DNA of 64,000 nucleotides from Aristolochia californica (GCA_029961685.1 JARWKL010000005.1:14040164-14104163); one strand, 5' to 3'; positions 1 through 11,699 are shown, counted from the stretch's first letter. Notes: generated by a model not told the origin, from the sequence alone. Program-made: numbers and translations.

Positions 1-550
1 AAATTTTCTTTACTTACATTTGTTATTGTTTAAAATTTTTCCATACATAAACTCTAAAATTTTCATTTTGTTGTTACAATTTGTCTTTTTTTGTTTACGG
101 GACGAAGGGAGAGCAAAAAGTCAAAGTTTTTATTTAAGAAAAAAGTGTATATCTGAAATGGAAATACACAATGCATAAATGTAGAGAGAGGTAATTCCAA
201 AGAGTGTCTATAATTTTTAGGGATTGTAAGCTGTTTTTAGTTTTTATATCTCATGTTTTGTAATCGTGTGGAAAAGGGGAGGCGGGGGATTTTTAACTGA
301 GTGTCGACTCTCAATCCATAAGTCATCTCTTACAAAAATGTAGCCCATTACACATGATACATCAATTTACAATCATCTATGATTATTAGGTCAGCTTTTT
401 GTAAATGGGCAAAATAATGGCTTGTTTGACTCGGGTAAATATCCCACCGCACGTTCACTTGAGAATTTAATCAGCGTTTGCTATTCTCTTAAAAAGCTTT
501 GGAACCATAAGTCATTTGCAGCTTTAACATGTTTCAACCATGCATATCCA

Positions 551-3500
551 TTTAATGAGCGTTTGTTATTCTCTTTCTTATAAAATTCCAAGCTATTAGG
601 GTTGAACGAGTGGAATTTCCCAAACTTGGATAACAAAACTTTTGTGTTCATTTGTTTTGTGTGCATAAATTTTCTTTACTTACATTTTTTATTGTTTTCA
701 ATTTTTTTCATACATAAACTGTAAAATTTTTATTTTGTTGTGATCTATTTTCCTATTTTTGTTTAAGGGATGAAGGGAGAGCGAAAACTCAATGTTTTGA
801 TTTAAGAAAAAAATGTACATCTAAAATGGAAGCACAAATATAGAGAGAGATAATTCCAAAGAGTGTCCATAATTTTTAGGGATTTTAAGGTCTTTTTAGT
901 TTTTATATCTCAGGTTTTGCAATCGTGGGGAAAAGGGGGAGGTGGGGGATTTTAAAATGAGTGTTGACTCCCAATCCATAAGTCATTTCTTACAAAAATA
1001 TAGCCCGTTACGCATGATAAATCACTTTACAATCATCTACGATTGTTAGGTCAGCTTTTTGTAAATGGCCAAAATAATGGCTTGTTTGACTCGGGTAAAT
1101 ATCCCACCTCACGTTCACTTGAAAATTTAATGAGCGTTTGTTATTCTTTTTAAAAGCTTTGGATCCATAGGTCATTTGCATCTTTAAAATGTTTCAACCA
1201 TGCGTATCCATTTAATGAGCGTTTGTTATTCTCTTTCTTATAAAATTCCAAGCTATTAAGGTTGAACTAGTGGAATTTCCCAAAATTGGATAACAAAACT
1301 TTTATGTTCATTTGTGGTGTGAGCATAAATTTTCTTTACTTACATTTGTTATTTTTTAAAAAATTTTCCATACATAAACTCTAAAATTTTCATTTTGTTG
1401 TGATCTATTTGTCTTTTTTTGTATACGGGATGAAGGGAGAGCGAAAACTCAAAATTTTGATTTAAGAAAAAAGTGTACATCTAAAATGGAAATGCACAAT
1501 GTACAAATATAGAGAGAGATAATTCCAAAGAGTGGAATTTCCCAAACTTGGATAACAAAACTTTTATTTTCATTTGTGGTGTGTGCATAAATTTTCTTTA
1601 CTTACATTTGTTATTTTTTAAAAAAATTTCCATACATAAACTCTAAAATTTTCATTTTGTTGTGATCTATTTGCCTTTTTTTGTTTACGAGATGAAGGGA
1701 GAGCGAAACTCAAAATTTTGATTTAAGAAAAAAGTGTACATCTAAAATGGAAATGCACAATGTACAAATGTAGAGAGAGATAATTCCAAAGAGTGTCTTC
1801 AATTTTTAGGGATTGTAATCTCTTTTTTGTTTTCATATCTCAGGTTTTTCAATCGAAGGGAAAAGGGGGAGGCGGGGGATTTTTAACTGAGTAGTGACTC
1901 CCAATCTACAAGTCATTTTTTTCAAAAATATAGCCAGTGATGCATGAGAAATCACTCTACAATCATCTATAATTGTTAGGTCAGCTTTTTGTAAATGGAC
2001 AAAATAATGGCTTGTTTGATTCGGGTAAATATCCCACCGCACGTTCACTTGAGAATTGAATGAGCGTTTGTTATTCACTTGGAAAGCTTTGGATCCTAAG
2101 GTCATTTGAATCTTTAGCATGTTTCAAGCAAGCATATCCATTTTTAAAATATGTGTAGAAGAAATCTCTTTCTTATAAAATTCCATGCTATTGGGGTTGA
2201 ACTAGTGGAATTTCCTAAACTTGGATAAAAAAATCTTTTTGTTTATTTGTGGTGTGTGAATAAATTTTATTTAGTTGCATTTGTTATTGTTTAAAATTTT
2301 CCATACATAAAATCAAAAATTTTCATTTTGTTGTGATCGATTTGCCATTTTTTGTTTAGGGGATGAAGGGAGAGCAAAAACTCAAAGTTTTGATTTAAAA
2401 AAAAGTGTACATCTAAAATGGAAATGCGCGATGCAAAAAATTAGAGAGAGATAATTCCAAAGAGTTTCACTAATTTTTAGGGATTGTAAGCTCTTTTTAG
2501 GTTTTATATCTCAGGTTTTACAATCGTGGGTAAAAGGGGGAGGTGGGGAATTTTTAACTAAGTGTTGACTCCCAATCCATAACTCATTTCTTACAAAAAT
2601 ATAGCCCGTTGTGCATGATAAATCACTTTACAATCATTTATGATTGTTAGGTCAGCATTTTGTAAATGAGCAAAATAATGGTTTGTTTGACTCGGGTAAA
2701 TATCCCACCGCACGTTAACTTGAGAATTTAATGTGCATTTTTTATTCTCTTTAAAATCTTTGGATCCATAGGTCATTTGCATCTTCAACATATTTTAAGC
2801 ATGCATATCCATTTAATGAGCGTTTGTTATTCTCTTTCTTATACAATTCCAAGCAATTAGGGTTGAACTAGTGGAATTTCCCAAACTTGGATAACAAAAC
2901 TTTTGTGTTCATTTCTGGTGTGTGAATAAATCTTTTTTACTAACATTTGTTATTGTGTTAATTTTTTTCCATACATAAACTCAAAAATTTTCATTTTCAT
3001 GTGATCTATTTGCCTTTTTTTGTTTACTGGAAGAAGTGAGAGCGAAAACTCAAAGTTTTGATTTAAGAAAAAAGTACACATGTAAGAAGGAAATGCACAA
3101 TGCAAAAATGTAGAGAGAGATAATTCATAAGAGTGTCTATAATTTTTAGGGATTGTAAGCTCTTTTTAGTTTTTATATCTCAGGTTTTGCAATCGTGGGG
3201 AAAAGGGGGAGGCGGGGGATTTTTAAATGAGTGTTCACTCCCAATCCATAAGTCATTTCTTAAAAAAATATAGTCCGTTACGCATGATAAATTACTTTAC
3301 AATCATCTATGATTGTTAGGTCAGCTTTTTGTAAATGGGCATAATAATGGCTTGTTTGACTCGGGCAAATATCCCACCGCACGTTCACTTGAGAATTTAA
3401 TGAGCGTTTGTTATTCTCTTTAAAAGCTTTAGATCCATAAGTCATTTGCATCTTTAACATGTTTCAACCATGCATATCAATTTAATGAGCGTTTGTTATT

Positions 3501-6500
3501 CTCTTTCTCATAAAATTCCAAGCAATTAGGGTTCGACTAGTGGAATTTCCCAAACTTGGATAACAAAACTTTTCTCTTCATTTGTAATGAGTGCATAAAT
3601 GTTCTTTACTTACATTTGTTATTTTTTTGAATTTTTCCATAAATATACTCTAAAATTTTCATTTTGATGTGATCTATTTGGCTTTTTTTATTTACGGGAT
3701 GAAAGGAGAGAAAAAACTCAAAGTTTTGATTTAAGAAAAAGTGTACATCTAAAATGGAAATACACGATGCACAAATGTAGAGAGAGATAATTCCAAAGAG
3801 TGTCCATAATTTTTAGGGATTGGACGCTCTTTTTATTTTTTATATCTCAGGTTTTGCAATCGTGGGGAAAAGGGGGAGGTGGGGGATTTTCAAATGAGTG
3901 TTTGCTCTCAATCCATAAGTCATTTCTTATAAAAATATAGTCCGTTACGCATGATAAATCACTTTATGATTGTTAGGTCAGCTTTTTGTAAATGGCAAAA
4001 TAATGGCGTGTTTGACACGGGTAAATATACCACTGCACGTTTACTTGAGAATTTAAAGAGCGTTTGTTATTCTCTTGAAAAGCTTTGGGTCCATAGCTTA
4101 TTTGCATCTTCAACATGTTTCAAACATGCATATCAATTTTTAAAACATGTGTTGAAGAAATCTTTAGTTATTAGGGTTGAACTAGTGGAATTTCCGAAAC
4201 TTGGATAACAAAACTTTTGTATTCATTTGTGGTGTGTGAATAAATTTTCTTTACTTACAATTCTTGTTTTTTAAAATATTTTCCATACATAAACTCTAAA
4301 ATTCGCATTTTGTTGTGATCTTTTTGCATTTTTTTTACGGGATGAAGGGAGAGTGAAAACACAAAGTTTTTATTGAAGAAAAAAGTGTAGATCTAAAATG
4401 GAAATGCACAATGCACAAATTTAGAGAGAGAAAATTCCAAAGAGTGTCTGTAATTTTTAGGGATTGAAAGTTCTTTTTAGTTTTTATATCTCAGGTTTTT
4501 CAATTGTGGGAAAAAGGAGGGGGCCGGGGATTTTTAATTGAGTGTTGACTCCGAATCCATAAGTCAGTTCTTACAAAAATAAGACTGATAAATCACTATA
4601 CAATCATGTATGATTGTTATGTCAGCATTTTGTAAATGGGAAAAATAATGGCATGTTTGACTATGGTAAATATCCCACCGCACGTTAACTTGAGAATTTA
4701 ATGACCGTTTGTTATTCTCTTTAAAATATTTTGATCCATAGGTCATTTTCATCTTTAACAAGTTTCAAGCATGCATATCCTTTTAATGAGCGTTTGTTAT
4801 TTTCGTTCTTATAAAATTCCAAGCTATTAGGGTTGAACTAGTGGAATTTCCCAAACTTGGATAACAAAAATATTGTGTTAGTTTGTGGTATGTGAATAAA
4901 TTTTCTTTACTTACATTTGTTATTGTTTTAAATTTTTTCCATACATAATCTCTTAAATTTTCATTTTGTTGTGATCTATTTGCCTTTTTTTTAGTTACAG
5001 GATGAAGGAAGAGCAAAAACTCAAAGTTTTGATTTAAGAAAAAAGTGTAGATCTGAAATGGAAATGCACATTGCACAAATGTAGAGAGAGATAATTCCAA
5101 CGAGTGTCTATAATTTTTAGGGATTGTAAGCTCATTTTAGTTTTTATATCTCAGGTTTTGCAATCGTCGGGAAAAGGGGGAGACGGGGGATTTTTAACAG
5201 AGTGTTGCCTCTCAATCCATAAGTCATTTCTTAAAAAAACTATAGCCCATTACACATGATAAATCACTTTACAATCATCTTTGATTGTTTGATCAGCTTT
5301 TTGTAAATGGGCAAAATAATAATTTGTTTGACTCGAGTAAATATCCCACCGCACGTTCACTTGAGAATTTAATGAGCGTTTTTTATTCTCTTTAAAAGCT
5401 TTGGATCCATAGGTCATTTCCATCTGTAACATGTTCCAACCATGCATATCCATTTAATGAGCATTTTTTATTTTCTTTTTTATAAAATTCCAAGCTGTTA
5501 GGGTTGAACTAGTGGAATTTCCCAAACTTGGATAACAAAACTTTTGTGTTCGTTTTTGGTGTGTGCATAAATTTTCTTTACTTAAATTTGTTATTGTTTT
5601 AAATTTTTTACATACATCAACTCTAAAATTTTCATTTTGTTGTGATCTATTTGCTTATTTGTTTTTGTGGGATGAAGGGAGAGCGAAAACTCAAAGTTTT
5701 TATTTAAGAAAAAAGTGTACATCTAAAATGGAAATACACAATGTTGTATATAGAGAGAGATAATTCCAAAGAGTGTCTATAATTTTTAGGGATTGTAAGC
5801 TCTTTTTAGTTTTCATATCTCAGATTTTGTAATCATGGGGAAAAGGGGGAAAAGGGGGATTTTAACTGAGTGTTGACTCCCAATCCATAAGTCATTTCTC
5901 ACAAAAATATTCCACGTTAAGCATGATAAATCACTTTACAATCATCTATGATTGTTGCGTAAGCTTTTTGGAAATGGGCAAAATAATGGCTTGTTTGATT
6001 TAGGTAAATATCCCACCGCACGTTCACTTGAGAATTTAATGAGCGTTTGTTATTCTCTTTAAAAGCTTTGGATCCATAGGTCAATTGCATCTTTAACTTG
6101 TTTCAAACATGCATATCCATTTTTAAAAAATGTGTGGAAGAAATCTCTTTCTTATAAAATTCCAAGCTATTAGGGTTGAATTAGTGGAATTTCCCAAACT
6201 TGGACAACATAACTTTTGTGTTCATTTGTGGTGTGTGCATTAATTTTCTTTACTTACATTTTTTATTGTTTTAAATTTTTTCCATTCATATACTCTAAAA
6301 TTTTCTTTTTGTTGATCTATTTGCCTTTTTTTTTTTTTACGGGATGAAGAGAGAACGAAAACTCAAAGTTTTGATTTAAGAAAAAAATGTACATCTAAAA
6401 TGGAAATACACAATGTACAAATTTAGATAGAGATAATTCTAAGGGGTCTCTATAATGTTTAGGGATTGTAAGCTCTTTTTAGTTTTTATATCTTAGGTTT

Positions 6501-6790
6501 TGCAATCGTCGGGAAAAGGGGGAGGCAGGGGATTTTTAACAGTGTTGCCTCGCAATCCATAAGTCATTTTTTACAAAAATATAGCCCATTACGCATGATA
6601 AATCACTTTAGAATCATCTATGATTGTTAGGTCAGCTTTTTGTAAATGGGCAAAATAATGGCTTGTTTGACTCGGGTAAATATCCCACCGCACGTTCACT
6701 TTAGAATTTAATGAGCGTTTTTTATTCTCTTTAAAAGCTTTTGATCCATAGGTCATTGGAATCTTTAACATGTTTTAAACATGCATATCA
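551..6790 (-). repeat. Left-arm three-unit higher-order pattern
   Basis: Two forms of one unit segment alternate. In form S the segment after CATATCCA reads TTTAATGAGCGTTTGTTATT (near 551, 1,211, 2,812, 3,481, 4,782, 5,453). In form N it reads TTTTTAAAACATGTGTAGAA or close to it (near 2,136, 4,137, 6,118, then every unit from 6,789 on). The order is S,S,N repeated three times, with corresponding members about 1.97-2.0 kb apart. A partial unit near 1.5 kb adds extra length to the first set. A second site (GTGAATAAAT versus GTGCATAAAT) mostly follows the same period. This suggests an old trimeric higher-order repeat, by eye only. Confidence 0.6.
1320..1580 (-). repeat. Truncated satellite unit (internal deletion of about 0.4 kb)
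   Basis: Here the block ending AATTCCAAAGAGTG runs directly into GGAATTTCCCAAACTTGGAT at about 1,531-1,535. In complete units these two blocks are separated by roughly 420 bp. The four bases AGTG occur at both break positions (AAGAGTGTCT and ACTAGTGGAA), so the deletion probably arose at a short shared sequence. The remaining partial unit is about 255 bp long. Confidence 0.8.
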
Positions 6791-9700
6791 ATTTTTCAAA
6801 CATGGGTAAAAGAAATCTCTTTCTAATAAAATTTGAAGTTATTAAGGTTGAACTAGTGGAATTTTCCAAACTTGGATAACAAAAATTTTGTGTTGATTTG
6901 TGGTGTGTGAATAAATTTTCTTTACTTACATTTTTTATTGTTTTAAATATTTTCCATACATAATCTCCAAAATTTTCATTTTGTTGTGATCTTTTGGCAT
7001 ATTTTTGTTTACGGGATGAAGCAAGAGTGAAAACTTAAAATTTTGATTTAAGAAAAAAGTGTAGATCTAAAATAGAAATGCACAATGCACAAATATAGAG
7101 AGAGATAATTCCAAACAGTGCCTATAATTTTTAGGGATTGTAAGCTCTTTTCAGTTTTTATATCTCAGGTTTTGTAATCGTGCGTAAAAGGAGGAGGTGG
7201 GGGATTTTTAATTGAGTGTTGACTCCCAATCCATAAGTCATTTCTTACAAAAATATAGCCCGTTACACAAGATAAATCACTTTACAATAATGTCTGATTG
7301 TTAGGTCAGCTTTTTGTAAATGAGCAATATAATTGTTTGTTTGACTCGGGTAAATATCCCACCACATGTTCAGTTGAGAATTTAATGAGCGTTTGTTAGT
7401 CTTTTTAAAAAAGTTTGGATCCATTGGTCACTTTCATGTTTAACATGTTTCAAGCATGCATACCCATTTTTAAAACATGTGTAGAAGAAATCTCTTTCTT
7501 ATAATATTTCATGCTATTAGGGTGCAACTAGTGGAATTTCCCGAACTTGGATAACAAAACTTTTGTGTTCATTTGGTGTGTGTGAATAAATTTTCTTCTC
7601 TTACTTTTTTTGTTGTTTTAAATTTTTCCATACACAAACTCTTAAATTTTCATTTTGATTTGATCTTTTTGCCTTTTTTGTTTACGGGAAGAAGGGAGAT
7701 CGAAAACTCTAAGTTTTGATTTAAGAAAAAAGTATACATCTAAAATGGAAATGCACCATGATAAAATGTAGAGAGAGAAAATTCCAAAGATAGTTTGTAA
7801 TTTATAGGGATTGTAAACTACTTTTAGTTTTTAAATATTAGGTTTTGCAATCGTCGAGAAAAGGGGGAGGCAGGGGATTTTTAACTAAGTTTTGACTCCT
7901 AATCCATAAGTCATTTCTTACAAAAATATATCACACAACGCATGATAATCAACTTTACAATCATATATGATTGTTAGGTGAGTTTTTTTTAAATGGACAA
8001 ATTAATGTCTTGTTTGACTTGGATAAATATCCCACCGCACATTCACATAAGAATTCAATGATCGTTTTTTTTTCACTTTAAAAGGTTTGTTTCCATAGGT
8101 CATTTTCATATTTAACATGTTTCAAGCATGCAAATCCATTTTTTAAACATGTGTAGAAGAAATTTGTTTCTTATAAAATTCCAAGCTATTAGGTTTGAAC
8201 GAGTGGAATTTCCAAAATTTGGATAACAAAAATTTTGTGTTCATTTGTGGGGTGTGAATAAATTTTCTTTACTTACATTTGTTGTTGTTTTAAAAGTTTT
8301 CCATACACAAATTGTAAAATTTTTAGTTTTGTTGTGATCTATTTGCCTTTTTTTTTACGCGATGAAGAGAGAGCGAAAACTCAAACTTTTGATTTAAGAA
8401 AAAAGTATACAGGTAAAATGGAAATTTAAAATGCACAAATATAGAGAGAGATAGTTCAAAAGAGTGTCTGTAATTTTTAGAGATTTTAAACTCTTTTTAG
8501 TTTTTACATATTAGGTTTTGCAACCGTCGGGAAAAGGGGGAGGCATGGGATTTTTAACTGAGTGTTGACTCCCAATCCATAAGTCATTTCTTAAAAAAAT
8601 ATTGTCTAGTATGCATGATAAATCATTTTACAATCATCTATAATTGTTTGGTCAACTTTTTGTAAATTGGCAAAATAATGGCGTGTTTGACTCATGTAAA
8701 TATCCCACCGCACGTTCACTTGAGAATTCAATGAGCATTTGTTTTTCTCTTTAAAAGATTTGTATCCATAGGTAATTTGCATCTTTAACATGTTTCAAGC
8801 ATGCATATCCATTTGTTAAAAATGTGTTGAAGAAATCTGTTTCTTACAAAATTCCAAGCTATTAGGGTTGAACTAGTGGAATTTTCCATACTTGGATAAC
8901 ATAACTTTTGTGTTCATTTGTGGTGTGTGAATAAATTTTATTTACTTACATTTTTTGTTGTTTCCATTTTTTTCCATACACAAACTCTAAAAGTTTCATT
9001 TTGTTGTGATCTGTTAGCCCTTTTTGTTGACGGGATGAAGGGAGAGAGAAAACTAAAAGGTTTGATTTAAGAAAAAATTATACATCTAAAATGGAAATGC
9101 ACAATGCACAAATGTAGAGAGAGTTAATTCCACTGAGTGTCTGTAATTTTTAGGGATAGTAAACTCTTTTTATTTTTTATATATTAGGTCTTGCAATCGT
9201 GGGGAAAAGGGAGAGGTAGGGGATTTCCAACTGAGTGTTGACTCCTAATCCATAAGTCCTTTCTTACATAAAAAAGTAGCCCATTATGCATGATAAAACA
9301 CTTTACAATCATCTATGATAGTTAGGTCTGCTTTTTGTAAATGGGCAAAATAATGTCTTGTTGCACTCATGTAAATATCCTAGCACACGTTCACTTGAGA
9401 ATTTAATGAGCGTTTGTTATTCTTTTTAAAAGGTTTCGATCCATAGGTCATTTGCATCTTTAACATGTTTAGAGCATGCATATCCATTTTTTAAACATGT
9501 GTAGAAGAAATCTCTTTCTTATAAAATTCCAAGTTACTAGGGTTGAACTAGTGAAATTTCCCAAAAAAAACTTTTGTGTTCATTTGTGGTGTGTGAATAA
9601 ATTTTCTTTACTTACATTTGCTGTTGTTTTAAATTTTTTCCATACACAAACTCTAAAATTTTCTTTTTGTTGTGATCTATTTACGTTTTTTGTTGACTGG

Positions 9701-10414
9701 ATGAAGGGAGAACGAAAACTCAAAGTTCGATTAAAGAAAAAAGTATACAACTAAAATGGGAATGCACAATGCACAAATGTCGAGAGAGATAATTCCAAAG
9801 AGTGTCTGTAATTTTTAGGGATTGTAAACTCTTCTTAGTTTTTATATATTTGGTTTTGCATTTGTCTCGAAAAGGGGGAGACGTGGGATTTTTAACTGAG
9901 TGTAGTCTCCTAATCCATAAGTCATTTCTTACAAAACTTTAGCCCGTTACGCATGATAAATCACTTTCCAACAATCTATGATTCTTAGGTCAACTTTTGG
10001 GCAAAATAATGGCTTGTTTGACTAAGTTAAATATCCCACCACACGTTCACTTACGAATTTAATGAGTGTTTGTTATTCTTTTTAAAAGGTTTGGATCCAA
10101 AGGTCATTTGCGTCTTGAACATGTTTCAAGCATGCATATCCATTTTTTAACATGTGTCGAAGAAACCTCTTTCTTATAAAATTCCAAGCTATTAGGGTTG
10201 AACTAGTAGAATTTTCCAAACTTGGATAACAAAACTTTAGATTGTGGTGTGTGAATAAATTTTATTTACTTACATTTGTTGTTGTTTTAAAGTTTTTTCA
10301 TACATAAACTCTAAAATTTTCATTTCGTTGTGATCTATTTGCCTTTTTTGTTTGTGCGATGAAGGGAGAATGAGAACTCAAAGTTCAATTTAAGAAAAAA
10401 ATATACTTCTAAAA

Positions 10415-10530
10415 ATACCCCTATAAATAAAATATTCCAAAAATACCCATGTGGCCTAAAACTGAAATAAATAAATTAAATTAAAGAAAATAACTAAAAT
10501 AATAATGTTATTGTGTGCATAAAATTACAC
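10415..10530 (-). mobile_element. Possible truncated LTR start
   Basis: On the minus strand the putative polypurine tract is followed directly by TGTAATTTTATGCACACAAT, beginning with the TG expected at an LTR 5' end. About 115 bp of A+T-rich sequence follow, including GGCCACATGGGTATTTTTGG, before satellite resumes. No second LTR, primer-binding site or TATA box is present. It is offered only because it lies in the correct position relative to the gypsy-like motif. Confidence 0.3.
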
Positions 10531-10680
10531 CCCCTGAAAGAACGAGCTTGTCCTCAAGCTCGGAAGTAGTTTTTGTAGGCCGATGCCTCCACATGTGCCC
10601 GAGAGAATCCCTTGCCGCCATAGGCTTTTCCTGTCCCCTTCTAGTGCAAGAGGGAACCCTGGGCAGAGGAATGCACCAAG
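10531..10680 (-). mobile_element. Possible Ty3/gypsy pol C-terminus and polypurine tract
   Basis: Immediately after the PRMT break the minus strand reads, in one frame, GQEKPMAARDSLGHMWRHRP then TKTTSELEDKLVLSGGVI. The nucleotide motif CTTGAGGACAAGCTCGTTCT followed by a G run is typical of the last codons of plant Ty3/gypsy polyproteins (commonly ...LEDKV...GG) next to the polypurine tract (here TCAGGGGG at about 10,531-10,538). Nothing else of reverse transcriptase, RNase H or integrase is present. The call rests on this short motif alone, so chance or another source is possible. Confidence 0.4.
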
Positions 10681-10941
10681 TGCTTGAGCTGCAAATAAAC
10701 TCAATATGCCCATACCACAACCAACATCCAGAACTGTGGCATGGTTCATGAGAGAAGGACTATTCAGAATAGCTGCCCTATAAGAATCTGTCGTCACCTT
10801 GTTGCTGATCAACTCTCTGCAAATTCCAAAAAAATAGTACACACCAAAATAATTTCTGTGTACATTCTGGATTCCTCTGGCAGCAACATTTGCAAAAGAA
10901 ACCATCAGACTTTGTTTTGCAAATTTAACAACAATGGAGTG
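10681..10941 (-). pseudogene. PRMT3-like protein arginine methyltransferase fragment (SAM-binding start only)
   Basis: In the 224-codon minus-strand frame 11,199-10,525, residues about 87-173 read like a plant type I arginine methyltransferase. ANVAARGIQNVHRNYFGVYY leads into FFGICRELISNKVTTDSY, matching the YFGxYxxFGIHxEMLxDxVRTxxY signature. Then comes motif I, VLDVGCGMGILSLFAAQA, which binds S-adenosylmethionine. The wording (ANVAA...NYFG, DSYRAAILNSPSLM) is closest to the PRMT3 group as I know it. Odd residues are I-C for I-H in the FGIH motif, T for R in VRT, and M for the usual T/S in GCGTG. Homology stops abruptly after AAQA at 10,681. The rest of the methyltransferase core, including the double-E loop and the THW motif, is absent, so it cannot be active. 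It is probably a captured gene fragment; no intron interrupts it. Confidence 0.78.
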
Positions 10942-11182
10942 TTGAAGTGCTGCACTGCTCTCCTTTCCCAAGAAGGACATCTCTGAGTCACAGTTCACAC
11001 TTGTTGCTGTTGTAAGTCCACTGAAATTCCTCAAATTGTTGGTTGAGCAGCACCTCATTTCTGCAGTTGCCACTAAGGCACTTCGAATAGCAGACAAATG
11101 CAGTACTATAATAGCAGCCACCAGTGGACCCTTCGTCCTACTGTTCAACCCATCCACAAAAAAACCATACATCAAGTAACAC
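10942..11182 (-). other. Linker between the BRCT and PRMT fragments, unassigned
   Basis: On the minus strand this stretch is open in the frame that continues into the PRMT-like part. It encodes a segment with VAAIIVLHLSAIRSALVA and Cys-containing text (MRCCSTNN, TSVNCDSEM). It could be the poorly conserved N-terminal region of a PRMT3-like protein, a retained intron, or unrelated filler. I cannot recognise a domain. The BRCT frame ends in a stop just inside it. Confidence 0.4.
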
Positions 11183-11699
11183 CTACGAAAATTGTCCATG
11201 CAAGTTCTTTCACGTCTTCAAGTTCACAAAGAACATTTCCACCAGTAGATTCCACACTGGCCATTAAGGTGTCAGCTGGAGGCTGAACATGGTGGTTTAT
11301 GCAGACATCGTATCCCTTAAGCAAAGCATGTCATCTTGCTTTTGCTCTGAAAACTACATCCTCTACCCCAGACCTGTACTTATACTCAAAATCTTCATGT
11401 TGTTGGACAAACAATGACTCACTAACAAATCTCCCCTCTTGGAAGCTTGTTTTCAACCAGTCAGGTGAGACTATCCAAGCACCATAACACAAGGCAGTGT
11501 AGAAAGTTATAGTTCTGCTTACTTTTCCTGTGATAAAATGGGTGCAAGAACTTCCATTAGAGGTAATAGAGCCCCCTCAACTACCTTTGGCAGCGGTGCT
11601 TGCTGCACATCATCAGAAATATTCATTAACATGACTATTGGATAGTCAAATGAAGATCTTTCCTCATTACCAACAACTTTAAAGGTGTAAAGACCATTT
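11183..11699 (-). pseudogene. BRCT-domain protein fragment (plant BRCT DNA-repair type), broken
   Basis: The minus-strand translation starts in a frame reading YTFKVVGNEERSSFDYPIVM then LMNISDDVQQAPLPKVVE. It shifts frame near 11,563-11,575 and continues GGSITSNGSSCTHFITGKV, then YTALCYGAWIVSPDWLKTSF, then a stretch ending FRAKAR. An in-frame TGA (complement at 11,331-11,333) interrupts it before HALLKGYDVCINHHVQPPAD and the end near ELEDVKELAWTIF. The order of a short hydrophobic strand, GG-S/T, a T-H-F strand, an alternating AWIVSPDWL helix with the hallmark Trp (codon complement 11,458-11,460) and a second KGYDVCI strand is that of a BRCT domain followed by the start of a second one. BRCT domains bind phosphopeptides in DNA-damage proteins. 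The frameshift and stop mean it cannot make the parent protein. Assignment to the domain is fairly sure; the exact parent gene is not. Confidence 0.75.

Larger units (their letters stand above)
1..10414 (-). repeat. Satellite array, left arm part 1 (about 670-bp units, minus orientation)
   Basis: Head-to-tail units of about 650-675 bp fill this stretch without any recognisable gene. Equivalent points, such as the motif reading LKMQMTYGSK on the minus strand, recur near 2,120, 2,791, 3,460, 4,761, 6,771 and 8,791. Units are visibly diverged from one another by substitutions and small indels, and most reading frames are broken or under 70 codons. Each unit carries on the plus strand a G-rich tract (GGGGAAAAGGGGGAGGCGGG type), a BamHI-like GGATCC, and a conserved block around CCCACCGCACGTTCACTTGA. 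The dispersion of variants suggests an older, less homogenised part of the array than 20-64 kb. The repeat nature is directly visible; the family name is unknown to me. Confidence 0.96.
10415..11694 (-). other. Non-satellite island: chimeric gene fragments plus retroelement-like end
   Basis: This is the only sequence in the window that is not the satellite. Its base composition is less A+T-rich than the flanks. Read on the minus strand it contains, in order, a BRCT-domain fragment (about 11,699-11,183), an unassigned stretch, a PRMT3-like fragment (about 10,941-10,681), and a tail resembling the 3' end of a Ty3/gypsy element (10,680-10,415). All pieces point the same way. Satellite stops at about 10,414 (after ATACTTCTAAAA) and resumes at about 11,695 (CATTTTATTGTGATC). 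The resumed satellite lies about 95 bp earlier in the unit, so that piece is present on both sides. I see no terminal inverted repeats and no short target-site duplication. Retroelement-mediated capture, a Helitron or Pack-MULE remnant, or filler DNA at a break are all possible. Confidence 0.85.

Noticed and set aside
1..10414. Telomere-type repeats from the recurring TTTTTAGGGATTG words
   Set aside because: The word occurs once per unit and is not in tandem; no TTTAGGG array exists.
10508..11487. Plus-strand frames of 62-81 codons in the island
   Set aside because: They lie opposite the BRCT and PRMT homologies on the minus strand and show no domain of their own.
10415..11694. Helitron, MULE or other DNA-transposon ends bounding the island
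   Set aside because: No terminal inverted repeats, no clear CTRR end with hairpin and no short target duplication were seen by eye; not fully excluded.
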